Source: Duncaniella sp. (GTDB lineage: Bacteria; Bacteroidota; Bacteroidia; Bacteroidales; Muribaculaceae). Taken from it: a stretch of 64,000 nt of DNA. A model generated the notes under the pieces. That model saw only the letters and a program-made list of their open reading frames with translations, ran no database searches and was not told the DNA's origin. The first letter of the stretch is position 1. Every line of letters starts with the position of its first letter. Location of the stretch: assembly GCA_029056055.1 (NCBI GenBank), contig JAIDCC010000014.1, positions 57,300-121,299 on the forward strand, in the 5' to 3' direction. A program made the position numbers and the translations under genes. Of this stretch, positions 1 to 8,644 are shown piece after piece.

Positions 1-2
1 CC

Positions 3-110
3 CGTCTGGCGGCCTTGTTCAATGGTGACCCCGCACGTCTCGAATACATCCGGCGAGCCGAGGGGCGATGCGACAAGGTTCTTCGCGGCTTGTGTTCAAT
101 CTCGGATTAG
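3..110 (+). CDS. C-terminal end of an unidentified protein, cut by the window edge
   Basis: Frame 3 stays open from the left edge for 35 codons and stops with TAG at 108-110. The residues read like ordinary coding sequence and end in LCSISD. The 36 bp between this stop and the next ATG is AT-rich. No domain can be named from so short a tail, so the product is unknown; chance openness of this frame is also possible. Confidence 0.4.
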   Translation, partial: RLAALFNGDPARLEYIRRAEGRCDKVLRGLCSISD

Positions 111-146
111 TTATACACAGTTATACCTTGTAAACCTACAGCTATC

Positions 147-875
147 ATGAAATTACGTTTTTGCATTACCATGATTCTCGCCGCGATGGCAGGGCTGAGC
201 GCGTTCGGTGCCAAAGACCCCGACGAGTATCGCGCGCAACTGATTCTCGCGAACGGCGACACCATCATCGGCTACATCCACAATGACCTTAAGACCGGAT
301 TGAAAAATATGTTTTCAAAGACCGGCTCAATCCGTCAGTATGTCAATCTCGGCGAACAGCTTGACGGAGGAAAGACTAAACGCTACGGCGCGAAAGAGGT
401 CAGGGAGTACAGGATGCTCAACTCCACCGAGGCTTTCCCCGAGGGAGAAGTGTGCGTCTCGACCATGATTAATTCCCCCGCCATGTTCAAACCCCTCAAA
501 TATGTGCGGGGCTTCGCCTGGGAGCGTGACAGGCGTGAGAGCGGACAGATTTTGAGATGGGATGTGTGGGAGACTACCGGCGGACAGAACAGCGTGAGCC
601 GACTCGTTCCGGCTATCGGGGTAAAATTCAAAGGCGCCCCCGCCGCGTTTATCCTCATGGTGAACGGGATGATGAACGATTGGTATGTGTGTCACTATCT
701 GAAAAAGAACTATCCGGCACTTCTTGAGGCGTGGAATGCCTACTACCATGAAGGGGATGATGCCAAGGCCCACAGAAAGGAATTGACCGACAATCCCTCG
801 ACAGCTCTGCTGTTCTACGAGAATTTCCTCCGCGACAACCCCCCGCTCGACGACGACGCCGAAGCGGGCAAGTGA
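147..875 (+). CDS. Secreted protein of unknown function
   Basis: 242 residues. The first 22 form a signal peptide (MKLRFCITMILAAMAGLSAFGA, split here as Lys/Arg start, hydrophobic core, Ala-rich cleavage region), so the mature protein is periplasmic or exported. It begins with a short beta-rich stretch (LILANGDTIIGYIHND, about residues 31-46) that resembles SH3-like segments of other small Bacteroidetes exported proteins. The rest has no motif I recognise, and the last 12 residues are acidic. It is transcribed towards the Ter island on the opposite strand, and a shared hairpin separates the two. I do not assign a function. Confidence 0.7.
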   Translation: MKLRFCITMILAAMAGLSAFGAKDPDEYRAQLILANGDTIIGYIHNDLKTGLKNMFSKTGSIRQYVNLGEQLDGGKTKRYGAKEVREYRMLNSTEAFPEGEVCVSTMINSPAMFKPLKYVRGFAWERDRRESGQILRWDVWETTGGQNSVSRLVPAIGVKFKGAPAAFILMVNGMMNDWYVCHYLKKNYPALLEAWNAYYHEGDDAKAHRKELTDNPSTALLFYENFLRDNPPLDDDAEAGK

Positions 876-895
876 TAGAGACGTTTCCCGACACA

Positions 896-928
896 AAGCG
901 GGGTCATGCTCTTTGCATGACCCCGCTT
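896..928. terminator. Bidirectional hairpin terminator
   Basis: A 14-bp perfect stem (896-909 with 915-928, core AGCGGGGTCATGC) closes a 5-nt loop between two convergent genes. The T-tract is weak on both sides, so termination is inferred mainly from stem strength and position. Confidence 0.7.
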
Positions 929-966
929 AATCGTCGTAAACCTTTGATAATGCCGTCGCTACGAGG

Positions 967-1389
967 TTATTCCTGCGGGATGGAGAGGGCGCGGGTAGAT
1001 TCGAGGATGGGGAGGTTGGTCTCCGTGGGGACGTAAATCACGGTTTTGTTGCTGAGGTCGGATTGCTGACGCACCCAGAGGTATTGGATGTAGGTCGGAG
1101 TGATGCTTCCGTTTTCGATGCGGATAGCTTCGGCCGCGCCTTTGGCGCGTTCGATTTCGGCCTGTGCGTTGAGCTTCTCGGCTTCGAGATTTGCTTTGGC
1201 TTCCTCGATTTTGATTTTGCGGTTTTGCTCGGCCTTGGCAAATTCGGCTTTGCCTTCCATCTCCTGCGACCAGACGTTATACCAGGGGCGGATGAAGGCC
1301 ATGGCCACGAAGAAGACGATAATTCCTGCGACGCCCATGAGAACGGGCTTGATGAGATTTGTAGGTAAGTGATTGGGGTTGTTATACAT
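967..1389 (-). CDS. Small SPFH/prohibitin-like membrane protein
   Basis: 140 residues. One transmembrane segment (about 15-34, VLMGVAGIIVFFVAMAFI) is followed by a long charged, Ala/Glu/Lys-rich coiled coil (about 42-95) that includes EIERAKGAAEAIRIENGS, the kind of helix found after the Band-7 domain in stomatin/prohibitin proteins. The Band-7 domain itself is absent, so this is a reduced version or only analogous. It lies 39 bp downstream of the kinase gene and is last in the Ter island operon, suggesting a membrane scaffold for that system (inference). Confidence 0.6.
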   Translation of the reverse strand: MYNNPNHLPTNLIKPVLMGVAGIIVFFVAMAFIRPWYNVWSQEMEGKAEFAKAEQNRKIKIEEAKANLEAEKLNAQAEIERAKGAAEAIRIENGSITPTYIQYLWVRQQSDLSNKTVIYVPTETNLPILESTRALSIPQE

Positions 1390-1428
1390 GGTTTTGTAGG
1401 CGTTTGAAAAAGGTGAGAACAGGGGTAA

Positions 1429-2910
1429 TCAGTTCTTGACGAGCTGCACCACGATGAGGCGTCCGCCGTCGGCACCTGAAAGGAGGATTTTGCGCCCCTC
1501 GGTCAGTTCGACGTATTCGCCCACTTTGATTTGCTTCTTGGGCTGCTCGGTGACGTCCCACATGTCGGGGAGGCGGCGGTTGATGAGTATCCATTTTCCG
1601 TTGTGGAAATGGAAATCGCCCACCGGCTTCTTGTCTTCCGGCTTGATGCGCTCGTTGGGAGTGACGAAACGATTGACGTGCCACATGTAGAGCGACTGTT
1701 TGTCATAGACCATCAGGCGGTAGTTTTCAGGCAGAAACCTTCCCGCGGCGGGAGAGTAGTAGAGGTTGAGCACGGGGAGCTGTCCGTGGAACTCGGTGCC
1801 GCAGAAGGGGCATTTCGGTTTCGTGGAGTTGTCGAATACAAACCAATGCGCCTCGCACGAGGGGTTCTGACAAGGCTGCATGAGGTCGGTGGTCTTGACG
1901 AGGGCGGTTTCCCACTCGTCGGCGGTGGGACGCTTAGAGGGGTCGTGCAGACCGTCGATGAAAGCGCGGTCGAAAAGCTCTTTCAGGTAGGGACCGCAGA
2001 TGGTGTAGGGAAGTTTCTCCACGTCGCCCTGAGGCAGTTCCGAGGGGGCCATGTTCTGAATCTTGGGCCGGTTGCTCTTGTCGGTGGGATGTTCGACGAA
2101 CAGAGCCTTCTCGCCCATCGAGAGTTCTTCGTCGCGAGCCGCGTCGAGGTCGTTGACCTTGCCGCCCCGCAGCGGATGACGATAGAGCAGATACATGTAG
2201 ATGAGCACCGCGAGGGCATGGCGGTCGGTCTGGATGCTCGGCAGCTTCTTGGCGGGGTCGCCGAGTTTGAGCGCGCGCGTCTGAAGCACCTCGGGAGCTA
2301 TGAAATCGGGCGTTCCCACCACGTCGGGCGGATACTTGCCGGGCACTACGAGTCCGTCGATGTCGATGACAGCGGCGTGTCCCGTCTCGGGGTCGACGAG
2401 CACGTTCTTGTAGGAAAGGTCGGAGTGGGCGAGCCCGGCGGCGTGCAGACGGCGCACGGCGCGCGCTATTTGCAGACACATGTGATAATGGCTCAACCAT
2501 GTGCCTTTCTGGGCGGGCTGAAGAAATTTGTTGCGCAGTTTGGCCGAGGCAAACCATTTGCCCTCCTTCTCCTTGCCTTTGAACATGCCGTCCTTGAAGA
2601 AAAATTCCTTATGGTAGGCGGGGCAGACTATACCGAGTTTGCCCTCCCACTCGACGAGCTTCGTGGGCCAGCAGAAAAGGTTTTCCCAGTAGTCGCCCCC
2701 CGCCTGATTGAAAATCTTCTCGCGATAGCGTCCGACGATGTTTTCGAGGCGGTCTTTGGCGTTGGCATCCTGCTTGTTGCGGAAGAACCCCACGACGTAG
2801 CTCTTGTCGGGGCTGAAATAGACATCTTTCATCGCGCCGCTGCCGATGACTTCGTCGACGAACTCGACGGTCGAGCCGTCGGAGGCTTTGAGTTTGATAG
2901 TTTTTGCCAT
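1429..2910 (-). CDS. Eukaryote-like Ser/Thr protein kinase with C-terminal zinc ribbon (TerY-P triad kinase)
   Basis: 493 residues. Kinase landmarks are visible: glycine-rich GSGAMKDVYF (23-32), catalytic loop HSDLSYKN (162-169, HxD plus Asn), DIDG in place of DFG (183-186) and APE (205-207). A zinc ribbon follows with C347, C352, C367 and C370. The tail from about 380 is a beta-rich domain of unknown role. Kinases of this type with a zinc ribbon occur with a PP2C phosphatase and a TerY-like vWA protein in the TerY-P triad described for tellurite-resistance-linked stress systems. The PP2C gene is 11 bp upstream in the same operon, so the two probably act on the same substrates, perhaps the vWA or TerD proteins (inference). 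Confidence 0.85.
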   Translation of the reverse strand: MAKTIKLKASDGSTVEFVDEVIGSGAMKDVYFSPDKSYVVGFFRNKQDANAKDRLENIVGRYREKIFNQAGGDYWENLFCWPTKLVEWEGKLGIVCPAYHKEFFFKDGMFKGKEKEGKWFASAKLRNKFLQPAQKGTWLSHYHMCLQIARAVRRLHAAGLAHSDLSYKNVLVDPETGHAAVIDIDGLVVPGKYPPDVVGTPDFIAPEVLQTRALKLGDPAKKLPSIQTDRHALAVLIYMYLLYRHPLRGGKVNDLDAARDEELSMGEKALFVEHPTDKSNRPKIQNMAPSELPQGDVEKLPYTICGPYLKELFDRAFIDGLHDPSKRPTADEWETALVKTTDLMQPCQNPSCEAHWFVFDNSTKPKCPFCGTEFHGQLPVLNLYYSPAAGRFLPENYRLMVYDKQSLYMWHVNRFVTPNERIKPEDKKPVGDFHFHNGKWILINRRLPDMWDVTEQPKKQIKVGEYVELTEGRKILLSGADGGRLIVVQLVKN

Positions 2911-2921
2911 GAGCGGTGTGA

Positions 2922-4370
2922 TTAGTAAAGGATTGCTATCGTGCGGTCGTCGTGGTTGCCGGGACTCCAGAAGTCGAGCCAGCGCAGGAGCTGCGTCTGC
3001 GCGGCTTCGTTATCGTCGGTGAGATCGACCCCTTCGATTTCATCTTTCGGGAAACCGTTGCGGAGGGCTGAGTAAAACTCTTCCCACTTGGCGTAGTCGT
3101 TAAGGTTTCTGTCGGTCTCGAACATCGGGTCGGAAACGCCGTCGGTCATAAGGAAGAGAGCCGTGAAGTCGTCGACGATAGACATTCTGACACGTTTCGC
3201 CACGGCATCGGTGTCGTGGAAGATTTCGGGCATCGTCAGGAAGCGGGTCTGACCGGAAAACTCTCCTTCGTCGGGAGTGCCGAGGAGTTTGACGGTTTTA
3301 CGTTCGGCATCGAAGATAGCCATGGCCCCGTCGCCCACCCAGAACGAGGCGATGAACCAACCGAAATCGTAGCGCTTGCAGACGGCAAACATCAGCGTCG
3401 TGGCGAAATCCTTAAGCTTTGACCCCTCGCAGTTTGCCGACACGCTCTTGACAGCCTCGTGAGCCTTCATGGCACCCTTGTAGACGATGTCGATGACGCC
3501 GCGTGTGAGGGCGGTGCGTTTGGCCGTGTCTTCGCGGTCGGCGGCATAGTCGAGGATGGCTTTCTCAAACTCGGGATTGTCGACGAGCAGCGATTTGCAG
3601 TGGTCTACGACGGTCTTGCAGGCCACTTCCGAACCCTTGCGCGAATACTTCGCGCTGCCCGCGCCGTCGGCCACTGCTATGACATACCAGTCGGAGTCGG
3701 CGCAATGGAAGAGGCTGAAATGGTCGTCGCGCGGACGGCCTTCCTGCGCGTGGCTGCGGCCTCGCTGACTTGCGGCCACGATGTCTTTCCTTGGCGCGCC
3801 GTCGGCTGCGGCCTCCACTTTGATGTAGGCCGTCTCGCTGTCGGGTTTGTAGTAGGGGATGTCGGAGTGGGTGGGGACGTTGCGCCAGAGGTCGCGGGGA
3901 TTCGGATTGAACGCGATAGGAATTTTCAATTCCGATTCAGGCTCGCCTTCTACAGTCTTGAATTTCAGGATGAGCGAGAAGTCGCCGCTCGTCGTGGGGA
4001 CGCCCGCGAGAGTGCCGACACCGTCGGCTGTGACAGCGAAAGTCAGTCCGACCTTCTCGGCACCTTCGAGCTGAATATCGTAAATCTTATCGGTGGGAAG
4101 AGGGAACGAGTGGGAGTAGTCCTGCTTGACGGTGCCATTTGGGAAGCGCAGTCCGAGCTGTTTCACTTCGTTTTCTATGAGAATGCGTTGGTTCATCCGT
4201 TCTTCTTTGTATGTGTTAATGAGCGACTTAATCGCCCAACCGAGGAAGCGTTCTTTTTCGGCCGCGTCGAGGCCGGCCTCGCGCATGATGCTGTCGATGG
4301 CGCGTGCCGAGGCGTTGAGGCGCACGGTGGGACGGTTGCAGCGCGCCGAGATGCGATGTTTTCTGTCCAT
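2922..4370 (-). CDS. PP2C-type protein phosphatase with N-terminal Ig-like domain
   Basis: 482 residues. The PP2C domain occupies about 195-480, with metal-site motifs RDDHF (214-218) and ADGAGSA (234-240), then a DGVSDPM motif and a C-terminal NHDDRTIAIL (the Asp pair of the last PP2C motif). Residues about 86-152 resemble a putative Ig (He_PIG) domain, including the GTLAGVPTTSGDF turn typical of that family. A helical region (about 20-70) precedes it. It reverses phosphorylation by the neighbouring kinase (family knowledge and context). It starts 9 bp after the vWA/zinc-ribbon gene. An Ig-like domain on a cytoplasmic PP2C is unusual and may bind a partner. Confidence 0.85.
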   Translation of the reverse strand: MDRKHRISARCNRPTVRLNASARAIDSIMREAGLDAAEKERFLGWAIKSLINTYKEERMNQRILIENEVKQLGLRFPNGTVKQDYSHSFPLPTDKIYDIQLEGAEKVGLTFAVTADGVGTLAGVPTTSGDFSLILKFKTVEGEPESELKIPIAFNPNPRDLWRNVPTHSDIPYYKPDSETAYIKVEAAADGAPRKDIVAASQRGRSHAQEGRPRDDHFSLFHCADSDWYVIAVADGAGSAKYSRKGSEVACKTVVDHCKSLLVDNPEFEKAILDYAADREDTAKRTALTRGVIDIVYKGAMKAHEAVKSVSANCEGSKLKDFATTLMFAVCKRYDFGWFIASFWVGDGAMAIFDAERKTVKLLGTPDEGEFSGQTRFLTMPEIFHDTDAVAKRVRMSIVDDFTALFLMTDGVSDPMFETDRNLNDYAKWEEFYSALRNGFPKDEIEGVDLTDDNEAAQTQLLRWLDFWSPGNHDDRTIAILY

Positions 4371-4379
4371 AGTCTCAAA

Positions 4380-5435
4380 TTAGCCTAAACTTCGGGTGAT
4401 GTCCATTCCTCCGGGGCCGCTCTTGGTGAGCGTGCCTTGCATTCCGCACCAGGGGCAAGTGATGTCGGGGTCTTCGCCGGCGCAGAAGATGTGGCCGCAG
4501 TCGCAGGCTACGGCGCCAATCTGATTGCCGCAGCAGGGGCAGGCGGGCACTCCGATGAGTTCGAGGGTGTTGATTTTCACGCCTTCCCCTTTCGAGAGGC
4601 TTGCGTAGGTCTCACGGTCGACGGGGTAGGCTCCGACGAGCTTGAAGTCGGTGGCATGAAAGCGCTCCATTCCTTCGAGCGGACGGCGCCGGCGATAGTA
4701 CTTTATGAGATAGTCGCCGCGGGTGTGCTGGCAGCGCGCGTGGATTACGGCAAAGTTCTCGTCGACGATGTCGTGGCCGGCGAGGCCGTCGTTGCCTACT
4801 TCGATTTTTTCAAGATTGATGCCCGAGGTCGGTGCGAGCTTCACTTCGTCGGAGGCTGTGGAGGTGACGGAGACGCTGGTGGTCTTGATTGAGGCCGTAA
4901 TCCATTTGAAGAATTTGCTGAACGACTCGGCATCAGTGTCCTTGAGCAGCAGGATGTCGTCGGTGATTTTCGATAGGGTCTTCAGATTGACGTTTTCGCC
5001 CAGCGACACGGCCACGAGGTTGCAATGCGAGCGATACTTTCTGTTCCAACGTTCGAACGCAGCGTCGCAGGAGTCGGTGGGATTTCCGTCGGTGAAGAGG
5101 AAAATCACAGGTTTCCAATCACCGCGGCTCTCGAGGGTGGTCTTGACGACGTTGCGGTCAATGTCGTTCATCAGGCAGTCGAGCGCCTCGCCGAGCGAAG
5201 TGCCGCCTCCGACGGGAAAGACTGGAGGGTAGAACTTGTAGAGTTCGGTGAGGGGCGAAAGCACTTTGGCACGCCCGGCAAATGCTATGATGGAGACGAA
5301 AACAGTTTCGAGCGCGTAGGGGTCGACGCGCAACTCCTGAATGATGGTGCGCATGCCTTCCTGCACTTGCTCAATAGGTGTGCCCACCATTGATTCGGAA
5401 ACGTCGACGAGGAAGTAGATTGGCAGTCTTCGCAT
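4380..5435 (-). CDS. TerY-like vWA protein with C-terminal zinc ribbon
   Basis: 351 residues from the ATG at 5435. A longer reading starting at 5594 would overlap the upstream gene, while the chosen start (MRRLPIYFLVDVSESM) aligns with both paralogues in the operon. The vWA domain has the metal-ion-dependent adhesion site DVSES (10-14). The C-terminus carries clustered Cys pairs (CPCCG, CDCGHIFC, CPWCG), likely one or two treble-clef or zinc-ribbon folds. TerY proteins are cytosolic scaffolds in Ter stress systems; the one linked to kinase and PP2C forms the TerY-P triad. Being next to PP2C and having a zinc ribbon like the kinase, this copy is the likeliest triad member. Confidence 0.85.
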   Translation of the reverse strand: MRRLPIYFLVDVSESMVGTPIEQVQEGMRTIIQELRVDPYALETVFVSIIAFAGRAKVLSPLTELYKFYPPVFPVGGGTSLGEALDCLMNDIDRNVVKTTLESRGDWKPVIFLFTDGNPTDSCDAAFERWNRKYRSHCNLVAVSLGENVNLKTLSKITDDILLLKDTDAESFSKFFKWITASIKTTSVSVTSTASDEVKLAPTSGINLEKIEVGNDGLAGHDIVDENFAVIHARCQHTRGDYLIKYYRRRRPLEGMERFHATDFKLVGAYPVDRETYASLSKGEGVKINTLELIGVPACPCCGNQIGAVACDCGHIFCAGEDPDITCPWCGMQGTLTKSGPGGMDITRSLG

Positions 5436-5457
5436 GAAAGTCCTTGGTATTAGGGTT

Positions 5458-6096
5458 TTACGATAAGTTGGGCGGAAGGAATTTTCCGGGCGAGAGGTAG
5501 ACTGTGCCGGGGCCGGTGACGCGGAGCATGCTGAGCCCTTCGCCTCCGAGCAGATTGCCGAGCGACCAGTTTGACTGCATCTGATTTTCGGCAATGTTGA
5601 GGAGGGCGATGATGTGGTCTTCGTCTACTTCGATGGTCTCGCCGTGGCGGAGGTTGATGGTGATGGGAGTGCCCTTCGTGTCGAGAAACACCGTCGACGC
5701 CCCCTGGATTTTCTGAAGAAGCAATCCCATGCCACCCGTGAGTCCGGCAAGCGACAGTTTGGTGGTGACGTTGACGCGGTTGTTCGAGCCGATGTAGACG
5801 CCGCGGTGGCAAATCATGGTCTCGCCGTTGAGCTTGACGGGCAGAATGCCGTATTGGCTGCCGATGACCACTTTGCGTGGCTGATTGGTCACGTTGAAGA
5901 GGCGGATGATGAAGAGCGATTCGCCCGAAAGCTTCGCACCGATGATGCGTCCGAGTCCCGACCCGTTGAAAGCGAGTTCCTTCTCGACACCTGCTTCGAG
6001 ATAGATGACCGCGCCCTTCTCGACAAAGAAATTCTCGCCGGGCATGAGGGTCACCTCAAGGTGTTGGACAAATTGGCCTACAAGTTTGCAATTCAT
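5458..6096 (-). CDS. AIM24 family protein
   Basis: 212 residues from the ATG at 6096; an upstream TTG at 6102 would overlap the previous stop and is less likely. The Gly-rich beta repeats (GSGLGRIIGAKLSGES, LAGLTGGMGLLLQKIQG, GPGTVYLSPGKF) are typical of the AIM24/TIGR00266 beta-prism family, which is often found beside terD genes. Its biochemical role is unknown. It lies 2 bp after one vWA gene and 22 bp before the next, so it is translated as part of the Ter operon. Confidence 0.8.
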   Translation of the reverse strand: MNCKLVGQFVQHLEVTLMPGENFFVEKGAVIYLEAGVEKELAFNGSGLGRIIGAKLSGESLFIIRLFNVTNQPRKVVIGSQYGILPVKLNGETMICHRGVYIGSNNRVNVTTKLSLAGLTGGMGLLLQKIQGASTVFLDTKGTPITINLRHGETIEVDEDHIIALLNIAENQMQSNWSLGNLLGGEGLSMLRVTGPGTVYLSPGKFLPPNLS

Positions 6097-6098
6097 AA

Positions 6099-6734
6099 TC
6101 AAATAATAACATTGACCTCAGCGGGAGGGGGCGGGAGTTCGATGCCGTCGGAGGCGCCCATGCTGCGGTTGCCCTCGACGATAGTGCCCGACACCCATTT
6201 GAAAAATTGTTTGAACGCGGTGCTGTCGACCGTCTCGAGCGCCACGACATCGTCGGTCAAGGCCTTGAGCGGTTCGGTGCGCGCGCTCATTCCGGCGGCG
6301 CAAGCCACGATGCCGGCGAAATTGCGTGCCTTCACTTCGGGAATCATCTCGTTGTAGAGAAGGGTGTCGGAGGGCTTGCCGTCGGTCATGATGAAAAGCA
6401 GCGGCTTCCAGTCGCCCTTGCGGTCGGGGGTGCCTTTCTGCACCTCTTTGTCGACCATCTCGCAGAGAAGTTTGAGAGCGAGGCCCGTGTGAGTGGGACC
6501 GCTTTCGGGAGTTGTGATTTCCGGAAGCTGGAGTTCGTCGAGCGGTGTGAGAGGCAGAATCTGTTTCACTTCTCGGTCGAACGTAATGATGCTGAGACAC
6601 ACGGATTCGAGGGCATACGGCTCCTGGCGAAGGCTCGAAACCATAGTCTCGAGTCCCACCTTGACCGATTCGATAGGTTCGCCACGCATCGAGCCGGAGG
6701 TGTCAATCAGAAGGTAAACGGGAAGTCGGCGCAT
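6099..6734 (-). CDS. TerY-like vWA protein
   Basis: 211 residues, a single vWA domain. The metal site is DTSGSM (8-13), with Thr and Asp positions later (TGLALKLL, FIMTDGKPSD). It ends in a short Pro-rich tail (LPPPPAEVNVII) shared with the next paralogue. It belongs to the TerY branch that acts with TerD-family proteins. A 114-bp gap separates it from the upstream paralogue, the largest gap in the operon; that gap shows no convincing promoter. Confidence 0.85.
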   Translation of the reverse strand: MRRLPVYLLIDTSGSMRGEPIESVKVGLETMVSSLRQEPYALESVCLSIITFDREVKQILPLTPLDELQLPEITTPESGPTHTGLALKLLCEMVDKEVQKGTPDRKGDWKPLLFIMTDGKPSDTLLYNEMIPEVKARNFAGIVACAAGMSARTEPLKALTDDVVALETVDSTAFKQFFKWVSGTIVEGNRSMGASDGIELPPPPAEVNVII

Positions 6735-6848
6735 AGAATTAGGGGAGGGAGAGGGTAGTGGGGGGAGTAGGCGACGGTCGCTTCCGCAGCGGTCGGAACG
6801 GCCTTGGAGGCGACCGTCGGCAATGATTGTGGGAGTCAGAACGATGGA

Positions 6849-7487
6849 TTAAATCACGATGTTAACTTCGGGAGGAGGCGGGGGGAGCTCGCTGAGGGTA
6901 GTGGCTTCGGCGCCTGTCTCCTCAACCTTCATGCTGCCTGAGCTGACCGAAGCCGAAACCCACTTGAAGAAGGCCTTGATGGTGGCACTGTCGGCAGTGT
7001 CGAGCGAGACAACACACTCGGTGATTTTCTTGAGGGTGTCGGTGTTGGCGCCGGAACCTGCGGCACAAGCCACGACCATGCCCCACTTGCCTTTCTTGAA
7101 ATCAGCGATGCCCTTGTTGAGGTCGTCGGTAGGCTCGCCGTCGGTCATGATGAAAACGAGAGGTTTCCAGTCGCCTTTCTTTTCGGGGGTAGTCTTCGTG
7201 ACTTCCTCGTCGGCTTTCTTTGCGAGGAGCGAAAGGGCTTCGCCGAGGGCGGTGCAGCCGCTGGCCTGAATGTTGGGCTGCTGGAAAGAGGCGAGTTCGG
7301 TGAGGGGGGTGAGCTGCTGCGCGCTGCTGTCGAAGGTGATGATGCTGAGGTAGGCGGTTTCGAGCGCGTAGGGGTCCTGACGGAGGGTGGAAATCAGCAC
7401 CTGCACTCCGTTTTTGACAGCTTCGATGGGCTCGCCATACATCGAGCCGGAGCAGTCGAGCAGGAGGTAAACGGGTAATCTTCTCAT
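6849..7487 (-). CDS. TerY-like vWA protein
   Basis: 212 residues, closely paralogous to the copy at 6099-6734 from the first residues (MRRLPVYLLLDCSGSM) to the last (LPPPPPEVNIVI). The metal site is DCSGS (10-14), and a second metal-site region reads FIMTDGEPTDD. It lies 75 bp downstream of terD. Two near-identical vWA proteins plus one zinc-ribbon version suggest that the copies divide the work, for example binding different TerD-family or phosphorylated partners (inference). Confidence 0.85.
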   Translation of the reverse strand: MRRLPVYLLLDCSGSMYGEPIEAVKNGVQVLISTLRQDPYALETAYLSIITFDSSAQQLTPLTELASFQQPNIQASGCTALGEALSLLAKKADEEVTKTTPEKKGDWKPLVFIMTDGEPTDDLNKGIADFKKGKWGMVVACAAGSGANTDTLKKITECVVSLDTADSATIKAFFKWVSASVSSGSMKVEETGAEATTLSELPPPPPEVNIVI

Positions 7488-7562
7488 ATTGTGTGAGACT
7501 TTTAAAGAAATTCAGCGGATAGACGCGTGGTGCGTGATTATCGCACTGTTTTCGTGAACGAC

Positions 7563-8117
7563 TTAGTTATATTTGTTGAGGTAGTCTTCGAGGCCGCCCT
7601 TCATGCCGGTGCCGATGGCCTCAAATTTCCATTGGCCGGCGCGTTTGTAGAGACGACCGAATTCTACGGCAGTTTCGATAGAGAAATCTTCGTCGAGGTC
7701 GTAGCGGAGAAGCTCCTCGCCGTTGGCGGCATTGTAGACGCGGATGAAAGCGTTGCGCACCTGGCCGAAGTTCTGGCGACGCTCGCCGGCTTTATGGATT
7801 GTCACGACAAAGATAATTTCGGTGGCGCGGGGGTCGACCTTCGACAAGTCGATTTTGATTGATTCGTCGTCGCCCTCGCCTTCGCCGGTGAGATTGTCGC
7901 CGGTGTGGGTCACGGCACCGTCGGGCGATTCGAGATTGTTGTAGAACACGAAGTATTCGTCAGCGAGGATTTTGCCGTTTTCGCCGAGGATGAAAGCCGA
8001 AGCGTCGAGGTCGAAGTCGGTGCCGGTGTTCGAGCGGTTGGTGTCCCAGCCGAGGCCGATGGTGAACTGCGGCAGCTCGACGGCTACGCGCTGGCCTTTT
8101 TCAAGATTTATTGCCAT
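7563..8117 (-). CDS. terD: TerD family calcium-binding stress protein
   Basis: 184 residues, the normal TerD length. Diagnostic stretches are GLGWDTNRSNTGTDFDLDAS (about 22-41), with the Asp cluster of the calcium site, then VFYNNLESPDGAVTHTGDN and GEGDDESIKIDLSKV. TerD proteins are cytosolic or membrane-linked calcium-binding proteins of tellurite, phage and chemical-stress resistance systems. It is the first gene of the island and has a good promoter -7 element 54 bp upstream, so it probably heads the operon. Confidence 0.93.
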   Translation of the reverse strand: MAINLEKGQRVAVELPQFTIGLGWDTNRSNTGTDFDLDASAFILGENGKILADEYFVFYNNLESPDGAVTHTGDNLTGEGEGDDESIKIDLSKVDPRATEIIFVVTIHKAGERRQNFGQVRNAFIRVYNAANGEELLRYDLDEDFSIETAVEFGRLYKRAGQWKFEAIGTGMKGGLEDYLNKYN

Positions 8118-8170
8118 AATGAAACTATGTTTGAAATTTTCGAATTATTGTCAGGTTTTGACTTACGCTG

Positions 8171-8178
8171 CAAAGTTA
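8171..8178 (-). promoter_or_regulatory. -7 element of the terD operon promoter
   Basis: On the minus strand this reads TAACTTTG, a full match to the Bacteroidetes -7 consensus TAnnTTTG, followed by GCA as in many such promoters. No clean -33 TTG is seen at 19-20 bp, so only the -7 box is marked. Confidence 0.6.
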
Positions 8179-8564
8179 GTGACTTTTTCGCAAGTCGGAA
8201 ACGTTTTGTAATGTTTCAGCCGAAAAAGATTTTTCAAGGTATCCGGGACTGCAACATTGCACCTGCGCAGCCCGCCCGGCGGCGCCGTCTGTCGCCCGTC
8301 ACAAAGTTAAGAAATTTTTTGCTAACGCGCAACCTTTACGTAAAGCCGTCGTCAGATGCGCACGTAGAATTGACCATTCAACGAAACTATGACTTTGACA
8401 GACGCGGCTGCCGGAAATGGTGTCGTTTTGACTGAAATCCGCGAAAAATCGGATGAATTTTGATAGTGCTGCAGTTTACCTGAGCGGCAGAACGGTAATT
8501 CATAACTTATTGAAAATTAAGGATGATTACCCTTAACCGATTTACTTTTAAACATTACCCGATA

Positions 8565-8595
8565 TTGTAAGTGATATTTATTTATCGTAATTTTG
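8565..8595 (+). promoter_or_regulatory. Promoter of the GH2-lyase/GH88-regulator genes
   Basis: TTG at 8565-8567, a 20-bp spacer, then TAATTTTG at 8588-8595: both boxes and the spacing fit the Bacteroidetes vegetative promoter. The start codon is 50 bp downstream. Confidence 0.75.
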
Positions 8596-8644
8596 TATTG
8601 CGTAAAAATCAGACCGGTTTTTGCACCTAATTTAACAGAATCAG

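Larger units (their letters stand above)
8118..8644. other. Divergent intergenic region between the Ter island and the polysaccharide locus
   Basis: 527 bp without a convincing gene. It holds the -7 element for terD at 8171-8178 (minus) and the promoter for the first GH2 gene at 8565-8595 (plus). The middle part (8230-8500) shows short unrelated ORFs only and no clear repeat or hairpin. Confidence 0.7.

Noticed and set aside
1531..2925. A 464-codon ORF on the plus strand
   Set aside because: It is antisense to the kinase gene, whose catalytic motifs are clear; long shadow ORFs are expected in this codon usage.
5436..5594. Longer N-terminus for the zinc-ribbon vWA protein
   Set aside because: It would overlap the upstream AIM24 gene, and the paralogues start at the MRRLP position.
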